Source: Ramlibacter alkalitolerans (GTDB lineage Bacteria > Pseudomonadota > Gammaproteobacteria > Burkholderiales > Burkholderiaceae_C). Taken from it: a DNA stretch of 64,000 nucleotides. Shown in pieces: positions 40,414-49,805 of this stretch. Position 1 is the stretch's first letter. Each line of letters starts with the position of its first letter. The notes under the pieces are model-generated. The model searched no databases, was not told where the DNA came from, and was given only the letters and a program-made list of their open reading frames with translations. Made by a program: the position numbers and the translations under genes. The stretch is from NCBI RefSeq assembly GCF_016722765.1, contig NZ_JAEQND010000003.1, positions 124,001 to 188,000 of the forward strand, in the 5' to 3' direction.

Positions 40414-41109
40414 CTAGTTCGTTTCGGCCATGGTGAGCGTGCGCGAGGCGCGCGGCGCGGCACCCGCCGAGGCGCCGGGCAGCAGGGCGCGCAGCTGGTA
40501 GACGCCTCCCGGCACCGCGTCGGAGAGGAGGATCGTGTATTCGGTCGCCGCCTGGTCCTCGAAGCGGTTGCGGAAAGGGTCGTCGGCGAAGGGCGCGATG
40601 CGCACCAGCCGCGCCGGCACGTCCTTTGCGCCCCAGCGGATCGTGGTGTCCGAAACCGTGGCCGCGTCGACCAGCGACTGGCGGATGCGCCGGCGGAAAT
40701 GCGCCGCCTGGCCGTTGGTGGTGCGTTGCAGCCGCCGTACCTCGCCTTCCAGGAAGTACAGCACCACCGGATTGCCGCGGGCCTGCGGGATGTCCGGCAG
40801 GTTCACCGCCAGCGCTCCGGTGAGGTAGTCGCCGTGCACGTCGCAGCAGCCGGCCGCGCCCTGGCTCAAGGTGATGACCGCGCGGTCCGTCACGCGGGGC
40901 TTGCCCTCGGCCTCCTCGACGTAGACGTAGCGCAGCGCGCCCGGCTGGCGCGTGTTGGCCAGGTGGTCCTGCTGGAACACGAGCCGCTCGGCCGCCGACG
41001 GCTCGGGAGCGGCGGGCTGGGGCTGCGGCTGGGGCTGGGTCTGGGCGAACACGGGCGGCACGGCCAGCGCCAGCCAGGCCGCGGTGCAAAGCAGGCTGGC
41101 CCTCCGCAT
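40414..41109 (-). CDS. secreted protein of unknown function in the xox operon
   Basis: A 231-residue protein with a signal peptide (LLCTAAWLALAVPPVFAQ) followed by a short QPQPQP repeat linker. The mature part includes ERLVFQQDHLANTRQPGALRYVY, GCCDVHGDYLTG with adjacent cysteines, and a C-terminal strand-rich part. I do not recognise it. It lies between xoxJ (8 nt upstream) and the small cysteine protein gene, so it is probably exported to the compartment where XoxF works. Confidence 0.75.
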   Translation of the reverse strand: MRRASLLCTAAWLALAVPPVFAQTQPQPQPQPAAPEPSAAERLVFQQDHLANTRQPGALRYVYVEEAEGKPRVTDRAVITLSQGAAGCCDVHGDYLTGALAVNLPDIPQARGNPVVLYFLEGEVRRLQRTTNGQAAHFRRRIRQSLVDAATVSDTTIRWGAKDVPARLVRIAPFADDPFRNRFEDQAATEYTILLSDAVPGGVYQLRALLPGASAGAAPRASRTLTMAETN

Positions 41110-41117
41110 GGCGCCGC

Positions 41118-41984
41118 TCACTTGACGGCCGTCGGGGTGGCTTCGTCCACCAGCGGCACCCCGTACTCGCGCAGGATCGCGAGGATCTCGACGCGGTGCC
41201 TGGCGATCAGGTCCTCGATCTGCTTCTTCCACTTCGGCTCGCCGTAGCGCACGCCCATGGCCATGGCGAAGTCGAACGGCAGGCCGGGCTCGGACTTCAT
41301 CGGTGCGACCAGGAGTTCGGGCGACTTCACGCGGCGGGCGAAGTAGCTGGCGATGGGACCCCAGACGATGGCGGCGTCGATGCGGCCCTGCGCCAGTTCG
41401 CGCTCGATGATCTGGCCGGGGTACTGCTCCGGGTCGGGGCTCATCATCGCGTAGGGAACGCCGCGGTCGACCAGGCCATGGCGCGCCAGCCACATCGATG
41501 CGGGCGAGCGGTCGTACACGCCGATGCGCAGGGTGCGCAGGCGCTCCGGCGGCAGCGCGAGCAGGTCCTCGGAGCTGCGCACGGCGTCCATGCCCTTGCC
41601 GCGCGGGAACACCAGGGCGTAGGTGGAGCGGTAGTAGGGCTTGGTCGCGGAGACCTGGTCGAAGCCGGCCGGCACGCCCATCACCACGTCGCAGCGGTAG
41701 GCCTCGTCGGGCAGCTTGAAGCGCAGCGTGTTGCGGATGAAGGCGAGCCGGTTGGGGAACGAGTAGTAGGTGACCGGCAGCCCGAGGTCGCGGGCGAACA
41801 GCTCGGCGATCCTGTTCTCGAAGCCCTCGCCGGCGAGGTTGGAGAACGGCATGTTGTTCGGGTCCTGGCAGACCCGGAACGCCGTGCGCGGAGAGTCGTC
41901 GGGCAAGGCCTGTGCGTGGGCCGCGTTGCCGGTCCACCCCAATGCGGCCAGCGCGAGGGCCGCGAGGGTACTTCGGGCCGTCAT
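41118..41984 (-). CDS. xoxJ: XoxJ periplasmic binding protein
   Basis: A 288-residue periplasmic protein of the quinoprotein-associated substrate-binding family. The signal peptide ends near TGNAAHA and the mature domain opens with FRVCQDPNNMPFSNLAGEGFENRIAELFARD, the family signature. Later come VVMGVPAGFDQVSATKPYYRS and RIDAAIVWGPIASYFAR. XoxJ and its MxaJ homologue are thought to help activate or load the dehydrogenase. It overlaps xoxG by 4 nt. Confidence 0.93.
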   Translation of the reverse strand: MTARSTLAALALAALGWTGNAAHAQALPDDSPRTAFRVCQDPNNMPFSNLAGEGFENRIAELFARDLGLPVTYYSFPNRLAFIRNTLRFKLPDEAYRCDVVMGVPAGFDQVSATKPYYRSTYALVFPRGKGMDAVRSSEDLLALPPERLRTLRIGVYDRSPASMWLARHGLVDRGVPYAMMSPDPEQYPGQIIERELAQGRIDAAIVWGPIASYFARRVKSPELLVAPMKSEPGLPFDFAMAMGVRYGEPKWKKQIEDLIARHRVEILAILREYGVPLVDEATPTAVK

Positions 41985-42403
41985 GAGCCGACTTCCATGG
42001 GCTCCACGCGGGCGCGCGTGATGGCCCCGTCGGAACGCCCCTTCAGGTAGGCGTAGAGGGCGTCGAGGTTGGACATCACCGTCTTGTTGGTGGCAAAACT
42101 GACCATCCCCTTGTCGAGGCGGCCGTTGGTCACGGTCGTGACGAATTCTTCCTTGGTGAGGGTCTTCAGGCTGTTGATCAGGGAAGGGCCGACCAGGCCT
42201 TCCTGGTTGGCACCGTGGCAGCGGTCGCAGGCTGCGGCACGCCAGGTGCGAAAACCTTCCATCGTGAACTTGTCGACCTTGTACCCATCGACGACCTTGT
42301 AGGGCTTGTCTTGGCCCGCGGCCGGTGCCGGTGCCTGCGCCGCGACGGTGGCCGCCGCCAGGGGCAGCGCCAGCAGGAGGGCGCGTGCGATGTTGGACTT
42401 CAT
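41981..42403 (-). CDS. xoxG: XoxG c-type cytochrome
   Basis: A 140-residue single-haem cytochrome c, the electron acceptor of XoxF. The signal peptide is MKSNIARALLLALPLAAATVAAQA, the haem motif CDRCH is at residues 59-63, and a likely axial Met lies in KGMVSFATNKTVM. It lies 86 nt after the xoxF stop with a strong 14-bp hairpin between, and overlaps xoxJ. The lower output expected for the cytochrome relative to the enzyme may be set by that hairpin. Confidence 0.92.
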   Translation of the reverse strand: MKSNIARALLLALPLAAATVAAQAPAPAAGQDKPYKVVDGYKVDKFTMEGFRTWRAAACDRCHGANQEGLVGPSLINSLKTLTKEEFVTTVTNGRLDKGMVSFATNKTVMSNLDALYAYLKGRSDGAITRARVEPMEVGS

Positions 42404-42443
42404 GTTTCGGACTCCCCTTCCGGACTGCGATTTCGAATTGGGA

Positions 42444-42478
42444 AAGGCGATCGCGCGAACGAGCCGCGCGATCGCCTT
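42444..42478 (-). promoter_or_regulatory. 14-bp perfect hairpin between xoxF and xoxG
   Basis: AAGGCGATCGCGCG and CGCGCGATCGCCTT flank a 7-nt loop. Read on minus it follows the xoxF stop by 11 nt and is followed by only a short T-run (TTTCCC), so it looks like an mRNA-end stabiliser or partial terminator inside the xoxFGJ transcript. Confidence 0.75.
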
Positions 42479-42489
42479 GTTGCACCTGC

Positions 42490-44304
42490 TCAGTTCGGCA
42501 GCGTGAAGACGGTCAGTGATCCGCCCAGTTCGGTGTACTGGTTCAGTTCGCGGTAGCCGCCCACGGCGCCGAGGCCGTCGGTGTCCTTCTCGAGGCCCGC
42601 GGCCATGCCGATGCCGGCCCAGCCACCGATGCCCGAGAACACGCCCATGTACTGCTTGCCCTTGTGTTCATACGTGAACACGTTGCCGATGATGCCCGAG
42701 GGCGTCTTGAACTTGAAGAGTTCCTTGTTGATGTTCTTCGCGTCCACGCACTTCAGGTAGCCTTCCAGCGTGCCGTAGCAGGACAGTCCGCCCGCCGTGT
42801 TGAGCGCGCCGCTCCAGACGGAGAACTTCTCGGCCTTGGTCTGCACGATCTTGCCGGTGCCGGCGTCCCAGGCGATGTAGTTGCCCAGGCCACCATGGCT
42901 CTGCGGGGCAGGGTACATCGACAGGGTGGCGCCGACGTAGGGCTGGCCGGCGGTGTATTCGACCTTGAAGGGCTCGTAGTCCATGCAGACGTGGTTGGTC
43001 GGCACGTAGAACAGCTTGGTGTTCGGGTCGAACGAGGCCGGTTGCTGGTCCTTCGAGCCGAGCGCCGCCGGGCAGACGCCCTTGGTGTTCACGTCCGGTC
43101 CGTTGGCCGCGGTCGAATACTTCTTCACCGCGATCGGGCGGCCCGACTTCATGTCGATGCCGGTGGCCCAGTTCACCTTCGGGTCGTACTTTTCGGCGAC
43201 CAGCAGTTCGCCCGTGGTGCGGTCCAGCGTGTAGCCGAAGCCGTTGCGGTCGAAGTGCACGAGCGCCTTGCGCGGCTGGCCCTTGACGTTGATGTCCGCC
43301 AGGATCATCTCGTTGACGCCGTCGAAGTCCCACTCGTCATACGGAGTCATCTGGTAGACCCACTTGGCCATGCCGGTGTCGACGTCGCGGGCGAAGATGG
43401 TCATCGACCACTTGTTGTCGCCCGGGCGCTGCGCCGGGTTCCAGGTGGACGGGTTGCCCGTGCCGTAGTACATCGTGTTGGTGGCCTTGTCGTAGCTGTA
43501 CCAGCCCCAGGTGGTGCCGCCGCCGATCTTCCACTGGTCGCCCTGCCAGGTCTTGAGCGAGGAGTCCGGGCCCACCGCCGCCATGCGGCCGTCGGTCCAG
43601 GTCATCGTCTTCTGCGGGTCCATCAGCATCTCGGCGTCCGGGCCGGTGCTGTAGGCGCGCCAGACCTGCTTGCCGCTGTTGATGTCGTAGGCGGTGATGT
43701 AGCCGCGCACGCCCCATTCGCCGCCGCTGATGCCGGTGATGACCTTGTCCTTGAAGACGTGGGGGGCGTTGGTGTTCACCGCGCCCAGCTTCGGATCGCC
43801 GTTCTTCACCGACCAGACCACCTTGCCGGTCTTCGCGTCGAGCGCGACGAGCATGCTGTCGGCCTGCTGCAGGAAGACCTTGCCTTCGGCATAGGCCAGC
43901 CCGCGGTTGACGGTGTCGCAGCACATCTGCGGGATCACGGCCGGATCCTGCTTCGGCTCATATTTCCAGATCAGCTTCTGGGTGTTCAGGTCCATCGCGA
44001 ACACCTTGTTCGGGAAGGGCGAGTGCAGGTACATCATGTCGCCGATGACCAGCGGCGAGCCCTCGTGGCCGCGCAGCACGCCGGTGGAGAAGGTCCACGC
44101 GACCTGCAGCTTGCCGACGTTGCCGGTATTGATCTGCTTGAGCTTGCTGTAGCGCTGGTTGTACATGTCACCAGCCTGCATCGCCCAGTTCTTCGGGTCG
44201 GCGATGTTCTTTTCCACATCCGCATTGGCGTGGGCCAGCGCGGGTAGCACGAGCATCGCGGCGGCGGCGAGGAACTGCCGCCATGGGACACGGGGTCTTG
44301 CCAT
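42490..44304 (-). CDS. xoxF: XoxF lanthanide-dependent methanol dehydrogenase
   Basis: A 604-residue PQQ quinoprotein that oxidises methanol in the periplasm. The signal peptide ends near ALAHANA (residues 20-27). The adjacent cysteines of the PQQ site are at 128-129 (QMCCDT). Metal ligands are Glu196 (GGEWG), Asn284 (GNPSTW), Asp326 and the extra Asp328 in WDFDGVNE. That extra Asp is the mark of lanthanide enzymes; calcium MxaF has Ala there. A ribosome site AAAGGAG lies before the ATG. fae is directly upstream, and xoxG and xoxJ follow. Confidence 0.97.
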   Translation of the reverse strand: MARPRVPWRQFLAAAAMLVLPALAHANADVEKNIADPKNWAMQAGDMYNQRYSKLKQINTGNVGKLQVAWTFSTGVLRGHEGSPLVIGDMMYLHSPFPNKVFAMDLNTQKLIWKYEPKQDPAVIPQMCCDTVNRGLAYAEGKVFLQQADSMLVALDAKTGKVVWSVKNGDPKLGAVNTNAPHVFKDKVITGISGGEWGVRGYITAYDINSGKQVWRAYSTGPDAEMLMDPQKTMTWTDGRMAAVGPDSSLKTWQGDQWKIGGGTTWGWYSYDKATNTMYYGTGNPSTWNPAQRPGDNKWSMTIFARDVDTGMAKWVYQMTPYDEWDFDGVNEMILADINVKGQPRKALVHFDRNGFGYTLDRTTGELLVAEKYDPKVNWATGIDMKSGRPIAVKKYSTAANGPDVNTKGVCPAALGSKDQQPASFDPNTKLFYVPTNHVCMDYEPFKVEYTAGQPYVGATLSMYPAPQSHGGLGNYIAWDAGTGKIVQTKAEKFSVWSGALNTAGGLSCYGTLEGYLKCVDAKNINKELFKFKTPSGIIGNVFTYEHKGKQYMGVFSGIGGWAGIGMAAGLEKDTDGLGAVGGYRELNQYTELGGSLTVFTLPN

Positions 44305-44342
44305 ATCAATGTCTCCTTTGAAATTGCGAACAGCGGGGGAGC

Positions 44343-44849
44343 TCAGGCCTGGAACGGGTGGGCGGCGGTCGCCTTGCGGGCGACGACGTCGGCGGCGGTC
44401 GGCTCGTTGTTCACCGCGCGCTTGATGGCTTCCTTGGTGGCGCGGTAGTTGAAGTCCTGGATCTTCTTGTCGTCCTCGGCCTGCCAGTGGATGAAGACGC
44501 CGACGCAGATGAACAGGTTGTCGGCCTCGGCCTTCGGGATCGTCTCGTCCTCGACGCAGTCGGCGACGGCCAGGGCGACGGCATGTTGCGCCGGGCCGAA
44601 CATCTGGACGGCCTGCTTGGCGCCCTTGATGGTGACCTTGTTGAACATCACCGTGGCCGGCTTGGCGATCAGGTTCGGGGCCACCACCGCCAGCAGCGAG
44701 GTGAAGCCGTCCTTGTTGTTCACCAGGGCGTTGGCGAAGGCGGTTTCGGCGGGCGAGCCGCGCGGCCCGATGATGAGGTCGATGTGGGCGACTTCGTTGC
44801 CCTCGCCGACGAGGGATTCTCCAACCAGCATGCGGTCGATCTTGGCCAT
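44343..44849 (-). CDS. fae: formaldehyde-activating enzyme Fae
   Basis: A 168-residue cytosolic enzyme that speeds condensation of formaldehyde with tetrahydromethanopterin. The start [22 protein letters not shown] has the active-site His at residue 22, followed by [20 protein letters not shown] and the ending [16 protein letters not shown]. Length is standard. GGAGG precedes the ATG at 44849. It lies 38 nt upstream of xoxF and 91 nt after the CitG-like gene. The pair fae-xoxF probably has its own promoter or is boosted within the long operon. Confidence 0.97.
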   Translation of the reverse strand: MAKIDRMLVGESLVGEGNEVAHIDLIIGPRGSPAETAFANALVNNKDGFTSLLAVVAPNLIAKPATVMFNKVTIKGAKQAVQMFGPAQHAVALAVADCVEDETIPKAEADNLFICVGVFIHWQAEDDKKIQDFNYRATKEAIKRAVNNEPTAADVVARKATAAHPFQA

Positions 44850-44940
44850 GTGCGTTCCTCCGGTCCGTTGTGGGGGATGGGACTCGCCCGGCTTCCGCCG
44901 CGGCGCACGAGTCCGCTCACACATTCCATGCCGGCTCGAC

Positions 44941-45831
44941 TCAGTAGAAACGCGAAGACGGCGGCTGCGCCTGCGTCAAGGCCGCCACCAGGGCCACGGC
45001 GACGCACAGATCCGCACTGGTGCCGGGGTTCAGGCGGCGCGCCTTGAGGTGTTCGTCCCAGGCGGCGAAGGCCGGGTCGTCGTCCAGGACTTCCCCGCCG
45101 CGGGCGCGGGTGCGCCACTGCGCCGCCTCGCTCATGACACATTGCGCCACGGCGTCGCCGTGCTTTCGCACAATGTGTGAGTCGGGCAGGCCCGCCACGA
45201 ATTCCACGAAGGTGCGCTGCATGCCGCGGCCCGGCGCACCGGCCGCCGCGAGGAAGGCGGGCAGTCCCAGCTCGAAGATGTCCGCGAACGCGTGCAGGTA
45301 CTGCCAGGCGATGCGGTCCCGGTGGGCCGCCAGCGCCATCGCCTCGCGCAGGCCCACGCTGGGTGCTTCGGCCACGTCCTGCGCCGGCGCACGGCCCAGG
45401 CCGCCGGGGTTGGCGACCGCAATGGCGCGGTAGGCCGCGCGGGCGTCCTCCAGGTCGAGTGCGGCCAGCACCTCCTCCAGCGCCTCGCGCAGGGCGCCGG
45501 GCCCGCCCTCGCCGCCGCGCCGTTCGAAGGCGGCCAGCAGCGGCGCGCACAGCAGCACGATGCCCAGGTTGGTGTTGCAGTGGGTGGCCTGCCAGGCAGC
45601 GCGCACCGCCACCTCGATGCGCTCGCCGACCCCGGCGCCGGCCGAGCTGATCGGCCCGGCCGCCGCGGCCGCCGCCGCCTTGAAGTGGCACGCTTCCATG
45701 CCGTGGCCGGGCGAGGCTATGCTCACGTTGCCCGGTTTGCGCACCTGCACGTCGAGCGCGCAGGCGCGCAGGAAGGCGCGTCGGCCGAATTCCGCCCGCG
45801 CCGGGGCGGGCAGGGTGTCTGCGGGCTTCAC
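44941..45831 (-). CDS. CitG-like triphosphoribosyl-dephospho-CoA synthase family protein
   Basis: A 296-residue cytosolic protein. Start GTG 45831 overlaps the RimK-like gene stop as GTGA. Family features are [27 protein letters not shown], the poly-Ala stretch, [19 protein letters not shown] and [22 protein letters not shown]. CitG-type enzymes transfer a phosphoribosyl group; here, among cofactor genes, it may act in methanopterin or methylofuran synthesis, but the substrate is unknown. Position just before fae is conserved in other methylotrophs. Confidence 0.85.
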   Translation of the reverse strand: MKPADTLPAPARAEFGRRAFLRACALDVQVRKPGNVSIASPGHGMEACHFKAAAAAAAGPISSAGAGVGERIEVAVRAAWQATHCNTNLGIVLLCAPLLAAFERRGGEGGPGALREALEEVLAALDLEDARAAYRAIAVANPGGLGRAPAQDVAEAPSVGLREAMALAAHRDRIAWQYLHAFADIFELGLPAFLAAAGAPGRGMQRTFVEFVAGLPDSHIVRKHGDAVAQCVMSEAAQWRTRARGGEVLDDDPAFAAWDEHLKARRLNPGTSADLCVAVALVAALTQAQPPSSRFY

Positions 45832-46781
45832 GCCTGCCGGCGCAACGCGGAGGCCGGGCATTTGCGGTCCAGCAGGTCGCGCACCAGCGCCTGGGCGATG
45901 TTGAAGGGCGTGACACGCTGCAACCCCTGCCACGCGGCCACGCCGTTGACCTCGATGACCTGGGGGCCGTCGGCGGCCGGCAGTAGGTCGACGCCGGCGT
46001 AATCCATGTCCAGCGCGCGGCTCGCCGCCTCGGCCAGCCTTGCCAGTTCGGGGCCGATGCCTGCGCTGAGCGACTGCGGCTCGCAACGGGCGCCGCGCGC
46101 CACGTTGTGCACCCAGTCCTCGCTCACGCGGCGCATGGCCGCCACGGCGGTGCCGCCGACGACCAGCACGCGGTAGTCGTGCGCCGGTGCGGCGACGAAA
46201 CGCTGCAGGTAGGCGAGGCTGCCGTAGGGGCCCTCCAGCGGCGGCAGCGGCACGTGCGCACCGTCGACCCAGCCGATGCGCTGCAGGCCCTGGCCCTGCG
46301 AGCCGAACAGCGGCTTGAGCACGAGCGAGCGGCCGGCGGCGCTTTCGCGGGTGACGAGTTGCTGCGCGGCGGCCGCCGATTCCATCGCCCAGGTCGGCGG
46401 CGTCGGCACACCGGCGGCGTGCAGCAGCAGGCTGGTCATGGACTTGTCGACGCTGCGCTCGATCGCGCGGGCGTCGTTGTAGACCGGCACGCCGAACTCG
46501 CGCAGCGCGTGCAGGATGCCCAGGCGCTTGGTCACCTGTTCGAAGCTGCCGCCGGCGATGCCGCGGACGATCACCGCGTCCGGCAGCGACTCGCCGAAGC
46601 CGGGGAGGACGAGGCCGTGCCACGCATGCGGGGTGGCGATGCGGCACTGCGCCAGGTCGATGCAGCGGCCGGCGCAGCCGCGCTCGCGCAGGGCGCGCAG
46701 CAGCTGGCGGGTGTGCCAGCCGGTCTCGTCGCTCATGATCGCCACGCGCAGGCCGGCGCGCAAGGGAAGAACCTCGCTCAT
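45828..46781 (-). CDS. RimK-like ATP-grasp ligase of the methanopterin cluster
   Basis: A 317-residue ATP-grasp protein. N-terminal substrate domain, then VDKSMTSLLLHAAGVPTPPTW, the ATP loop LVLKPLFGSQGQGL, and metal ligands in DYAGVDLLPAADGPQVIEVNG. RimK-type ligases add Glu residues; a similar ligase adds Glu to methanopterin in archaea. In bacteria a role in methylofuran or pterin tail glutamylation is plausible but inferred. It overlaps both mch and the CitG-like gene by 4 nt. Confidence 0.87.
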   Translation of the reverse strand: MSEVLPLRAGLRVAIMSDETGWHTRQLLRALRERGCAGRCIDLAQCRIATPHAWHGLVLPGFGESLPDAVIVRGIAGGSFEQVTKRLGILHALREFGVPVYNDARAIERSVDKSMTSLLLHAAGVPTPPTWAMESAAAAQQLVTRESAAGRSLVLKPLFGSQGQGLQRIGWVDGAHVPLPPLEGPYGSLAYLQRFVAAPAHDYRVLVVGGTAVAAMRRVSEDWVHNVARGARCEPQSLSAGIGPELARLAEAASRALDMDYAGVDLLPAADGPQVIEVNGVAAWQGLQRVTPFNIAQALVRDLLDRKCPASALRRQA

Positions 46782-47758
46782 GCCTGCTGCCACAGCTCGC
46801 GCAACAGCCCCATGTGCAGGCCCCCGGCGTGCCAGGTCTGGCCCGAGCCGACGTGGCTCACCCAGACCTCGGCGGGCGCGAACAGGGCGCCATCGAGCTG
46901 GTAGAAGTCGTAGCCGGCGGCCTCGAACAGCGCGCCGAAGGAGCGGCCGTGGTCGCGCGAATTGGCGGAGGGCAGCTTGAGCGCGAGTTCGCGGGCGGCG
47001 TCGGCCTCGCCGCCGACCGTCAGGTGCACCTGGCCGCCATAGAGGATGGCGTCGTTGGTGCGGGCCATCGCCTGCAGGCCGTCGGCGCCCACCGCCGGCA
47101 GGGGCGCGCAGGCGCTGCCTTCGAGGATGTGGTGCAAGGGAAAGCCCAGCCCGTGGGCCCGGTGCAGCGCCACCTCCAGCACGCGGGCGACCACCTGGGT
47201 CGTTCCGGCCAGGCTGGCCGTCGGCGTGAGCACGATCGCCAGGCCCGCCGGCTGCAGGGCGCAGTCGCGCAGCACCTTGTCGATCACGACGGGCGGCGGC
47301 GGCCGGTCCACCTCCAGCACGAGCACGCCGCTGTCGGCGCGGTCGCGGTAGGCCAGTTCCTCGAACAGCGGCTCCTTGCAGGCCAGGGCGCGCGCCGGCC
47401 CGGAGCCGAGGGCGAAGAACTTGCGGCCGCCGGTTTCCTCCTTGCTGGCCGCCAGGCTCCAGCCGGCGTACTGGCTCGCCAGGCAGGCCAGCACCGGCTG
47501 CGAGCTGCGCACCTGCAGCCAGGTCGGCCAGCCTTCGCGCGGCAGGCCGGCCAGGCGCACCTCGCCCAGGCCACCCATGCACAAGGCGCCGATCTGCAGG
47601 CCGGCCGCGATGCTGCCCGGCACGGCGATGCCCGCATCGATGAGGGTCAGCCCCGACGCCTCGCGCGTGACCGCGATGCGCAGGCGATCGGCCTGCGCAA
47701 CGAGCTGCGCGAGCAGCGGGGCGGCCAGGCCATTGACGCTGGGGGCATCGGTGTTCAC
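46778..47758 (-). CDS. mch: methenyltetrahydromethanopterin cyclohydrolase
   Basis: A 326-residue cytosolic enzyme hydrolysing methenyl-H4MPT to formyl-H4MPT. Typical stretches are MGGLGEVRL, SSQPVLACLASQYAGWSL, FFALGSGPARAL and VVARVLEVALHRAHGLGFPLHHI. Start GTG 47758 overlaps the upstream ATP-grasp stop as GTGA; a longer frame upstream is Arg-rich shadow. Third step of the C1 route after Fae and MtdB, all in the same operon. Confidence 0.96.
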   Translation of the reverse strand: MNTDAPSVNGLAAPLLAQLVAQADRLRIAVTREASGLTLIDAGIAVPGSIAAGLQIGALCMGGLGEVRLAGLPREGWPTWLQVRSSQPVLACLASQYAGWSLAASKEETGGRKFFALGSGPARALACKEPLFEELAYRDRADSGVLVLEVDRPPPPVVIDKVLRDCALQPAGLAIVLTPTASLAGTTQVVARVLEVALHRAHGLGFPLHHILEGSACAPLPAVGADGLQAMARTNDAILYGGQVHLTVGGEADAARELALKLPSANSRDHGRSFGALFEAAGYDFYQLDGALFAPAEVWVSHVGSGQTWHAGGLHMGLLRELWQQA

Positions 47759-48891
47759 GCGACCAGCTCCTCGCAAGGACTCAGGCGGCGGAGCACGCCG
47801 CGTGCGCGCGCCTCCAGTCCGGCCAGCACGGCGTCTTCGTCGGCTGCGGCCGCGCTGACGGTGCACACCGGTTCGCCGGGGCCGAAACGCAGGCCCGGCG
47901 GCGGCAGGTCATGGCAGGCGGGTGACTGCGCCAGTTCGGCGGCCAGCGAGAGGCCGACGCGGCATTCGCGGCCGGCGAAGACGGTCAGGCAGCCGCGCAC
48001 ACCCGCTGGATGGGCGGGCGCAGCGGCCGGCAGCGCACCGGCGAGCGCCTGCACATGGGCCTGCAGCAGGCCGTCCGGCCAGGTGTCGCCGTGCAGGGCC
48101 ATGGTCGCCGAAGGGCGCGCATTGATTTCCAGCAGCCAGGCCCTCCCGGCATGGGCCAGGAAGTCGAGGCTGGCCAGCCCGCGGAGGCCGAAGGCCGGCA
48201 CGAGCGCGGCCAGGGCCTGCTCCAGTTCGCGGGCGAGGGCTGCGTCGTGCACCGGGCCGACGGCGCCCGCATAGACGTAGGGCAGGGCGCCGAGCGGGCG
48301 CACAATCAGCCGGTTCAGGGCCACCAGCCGCGCCTGCGCGCCATCGGCCAGGAACAGGGCCGACATCGGTTCGCCGGGATGGACCCGTTGCCAGTACACC
48401 GGAGGACCGCTTGCGCCTTCGCGCGCCGGGCGGATGTGCCAGCCACCGCATCCGGCGGCGCTTTTCGCCAGCCAGCCTTCGGGGCTGGCGGGCGGCTCGA
48501 AGGCAACCTCGGGGTGGGGCAGACCGAGACGATCGAGCCGGCCGAAGAAGGAAGCCGGCTCGCGCACGGCCCGCAACGCCGCGCCCGCCATGCCCAGGAA
48601 GGGCAGGCCCGGGATCCGCGCCTGCAGCAGCTCGGGCGCGGCCTCGAAGCCGCTGCCGGCGACCCAGCCGATCGCACCGCGCTCGCCCGCGGCCAGGTGC
48701 AAGGCGTGCCGCAGCAAGGCCGGCTCGATGGTGCAGGTGCCCGGATCGCCGATGCGGTGCCAGCGCAGGCCGGCGCGGCGCGTGTCGGCGTCCCCGAACA
48801 GGTCGAGCGCGATCACCTGCCAGCCGGCCTGCCGTGCCGACTCGGCGAGCACCCGCGCGCTCAGCCCGGCGACGACGACGGTGGCAGCCAT
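47755..48891 (-). CDS. ATP-grasp protein of the methanopterin cluster
   Basis: A 378-residue protein of the ATP-grasp fold. N-terminal Rossmann-like part VVVAGLSARVLAESARQAGWQVIALDLFGDADTR, later LAKSAAGCGGWHIRPA as ATP loop and FLAHAGRAWLLEINARPSATMALH with the metal-binding Glu and Asn. Such proteins recur between mtdB and mch in methylotrophs; the joined substrates are unknown, probably in tetrahydromethanopterin or methylofuran synthesis. It lies 5 nt after mtdB and overlaps mch. Confidence 0.87.
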   Translation of the reverse strand: MAATVVVAGLSARVLAESARQAGWQVIALDLFGDADTRRAGLRWHRIGDPGTCTIEPALLRHALHLAAGERGAIGWVAGSGFEAAPELLQARIPGLPFLGMAGAALRAVREPASFFGRLDRLGLPHPEVAFEPPASPEGWLAKSAAGCGGWHIRPAREGASGPPVYWQRVHPGEPMSALFLADGAQARLVALNRLIVRPLGALPYVYAGAVGPVHDAALARELEQALAALVPAFGLRGLASLDFLAHAGRAWLLEINARPSATMALHGDTWPDGLLQAHVQALAGALPAAAPAHPAGVRGCLTVFAGRECRVGLSLAAELAQSPACHDLPPPGLRFGPGEPVCTVSAAAADEDAVLAGLEARARGVLRRLSPCEELVA

Positions 48892-48896
48892 GCCCG

Positions 48897-49802
48897 TCAG
48901 CGGCTCTTCTCGGCGACCACCTCGCGCGCGGTCGCGAAGGCCTCCGCGAAGCCATAGGCGACCGGACGCTCGGCCTCGCGCATGCGTGAGAGCAGCCGGT
49001 GCTGCACCTGGTATTTGACGTTGCCCACCGCCAGCGCGCCGATGCCGACCGCCGACGTGCCGGCCAGCGGCTTGCGGTCGTCCATGGCGCCGAGTCCGGC
49101 GATACCGGCCGGCGGCACCGCGTTGATGTCGACGGCGACGCGCAGCCGCCTGGCGACCGCCAGGTCCGCCTCGCTCGCCACCTGCACGCCCGCCGCGGCG
49201 ACGCCCATCACCACGTCGGCCTTGGCCAGCGCCGCACGCAACTCTTCCGCGGTGCCGGTGGGCGCGCCCTGCAGGGCGACGCCGAAGCGCTCGCCGGTCT
49301 GGCGCGCCGCCTGCTGGGCGTCGGCTCCCTTGCGGCTGCCCAGGCTCACCCGCGCGCCTTCGCGGGCGCACAGCACGGCGGCGATGCGGCCGACCGGACC
49401 CGTGCCGCCCAGCAGCAGCACCTGTGCGTCCGCCAGGCCTTCCTTGCTGCCGTGGCGCAAGGCGGCTTCGGTGCAGGCCACCATGGCTGCCGCCGTGGTG
49501 TAGGCGCCGCTCGGGTCGGCGCAGACCGAGACGATGAAGGGCGGCACCATGGCCTTGCGGACGTGGTCCATCATCTCGTCGGCCAGCATCACGTCGCGCC
49601 CGCCGACGAAGAGCCCGGTGCGCGCCGCGCCCTTGGGCCCGCGCGAGAAGATCGCGTCCTGCGTCAGCCCGGTGATGCCCTCCAGGGTGACGTGGCAGTA
49701 GGGCGTGAGGATCTGGTAGCCGGCGTCGGCGGCCATGTTGACGTCGAACGGGCTCATCTGCGGGCCCGGCGTGAACATGTGCAGGATGTAGGGACGTTCC
49801 AT
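48897..49802 (-). CDS. mtdB: NAD(P)-dependent methylene-H4MPT dehydrogenase
   Basis: A 301-residue enzyme oxidising methylene- to methenyl-tetrahydromethanopterin. The Rossmann loop LLLGGTGPVGR is at about residues 129-139, and the N-terminal MFTPGPQMSPFDVNMAADAGY is characteristic of MtdB/MtdA. ILTPYCHVTLEGI and the C-terminal GTSAVGIGALAVGNVKYQVQH also match. MtdB rather than MtdA is favoured by its place among H4MPT genes. It lies 3 nt after the beta-RFAP synthase gene. Confidence 0.95.
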   Translation of the reverse strand: MERPYILHMFTPGPQMSPFDVNMAADAGYQILTPYCHVTLEGITGLTQDAIFSRGPKGAARTGLFVGGRDVMLADEMMDHVRKAMVPPFIVSVCADPSGAYTTAAAMVACTEAALRHGSKEGLADAQVLLLGGTGPVGRIAAVLCAREGARVSLGSRKGADAQQAARQTGERFGVALQGAPTGTAEELRAALAKADVVMGVAAAGVQVASEADLAVARRLRVAVDINAVPPAGIAGLGAMDDRKPLAGTSAVGIGALAVGNVKYQVQHRLLSRMREAERPVAYGFAEAFATAREVVAEKSR

Positions 49803-49805
49803 GGT

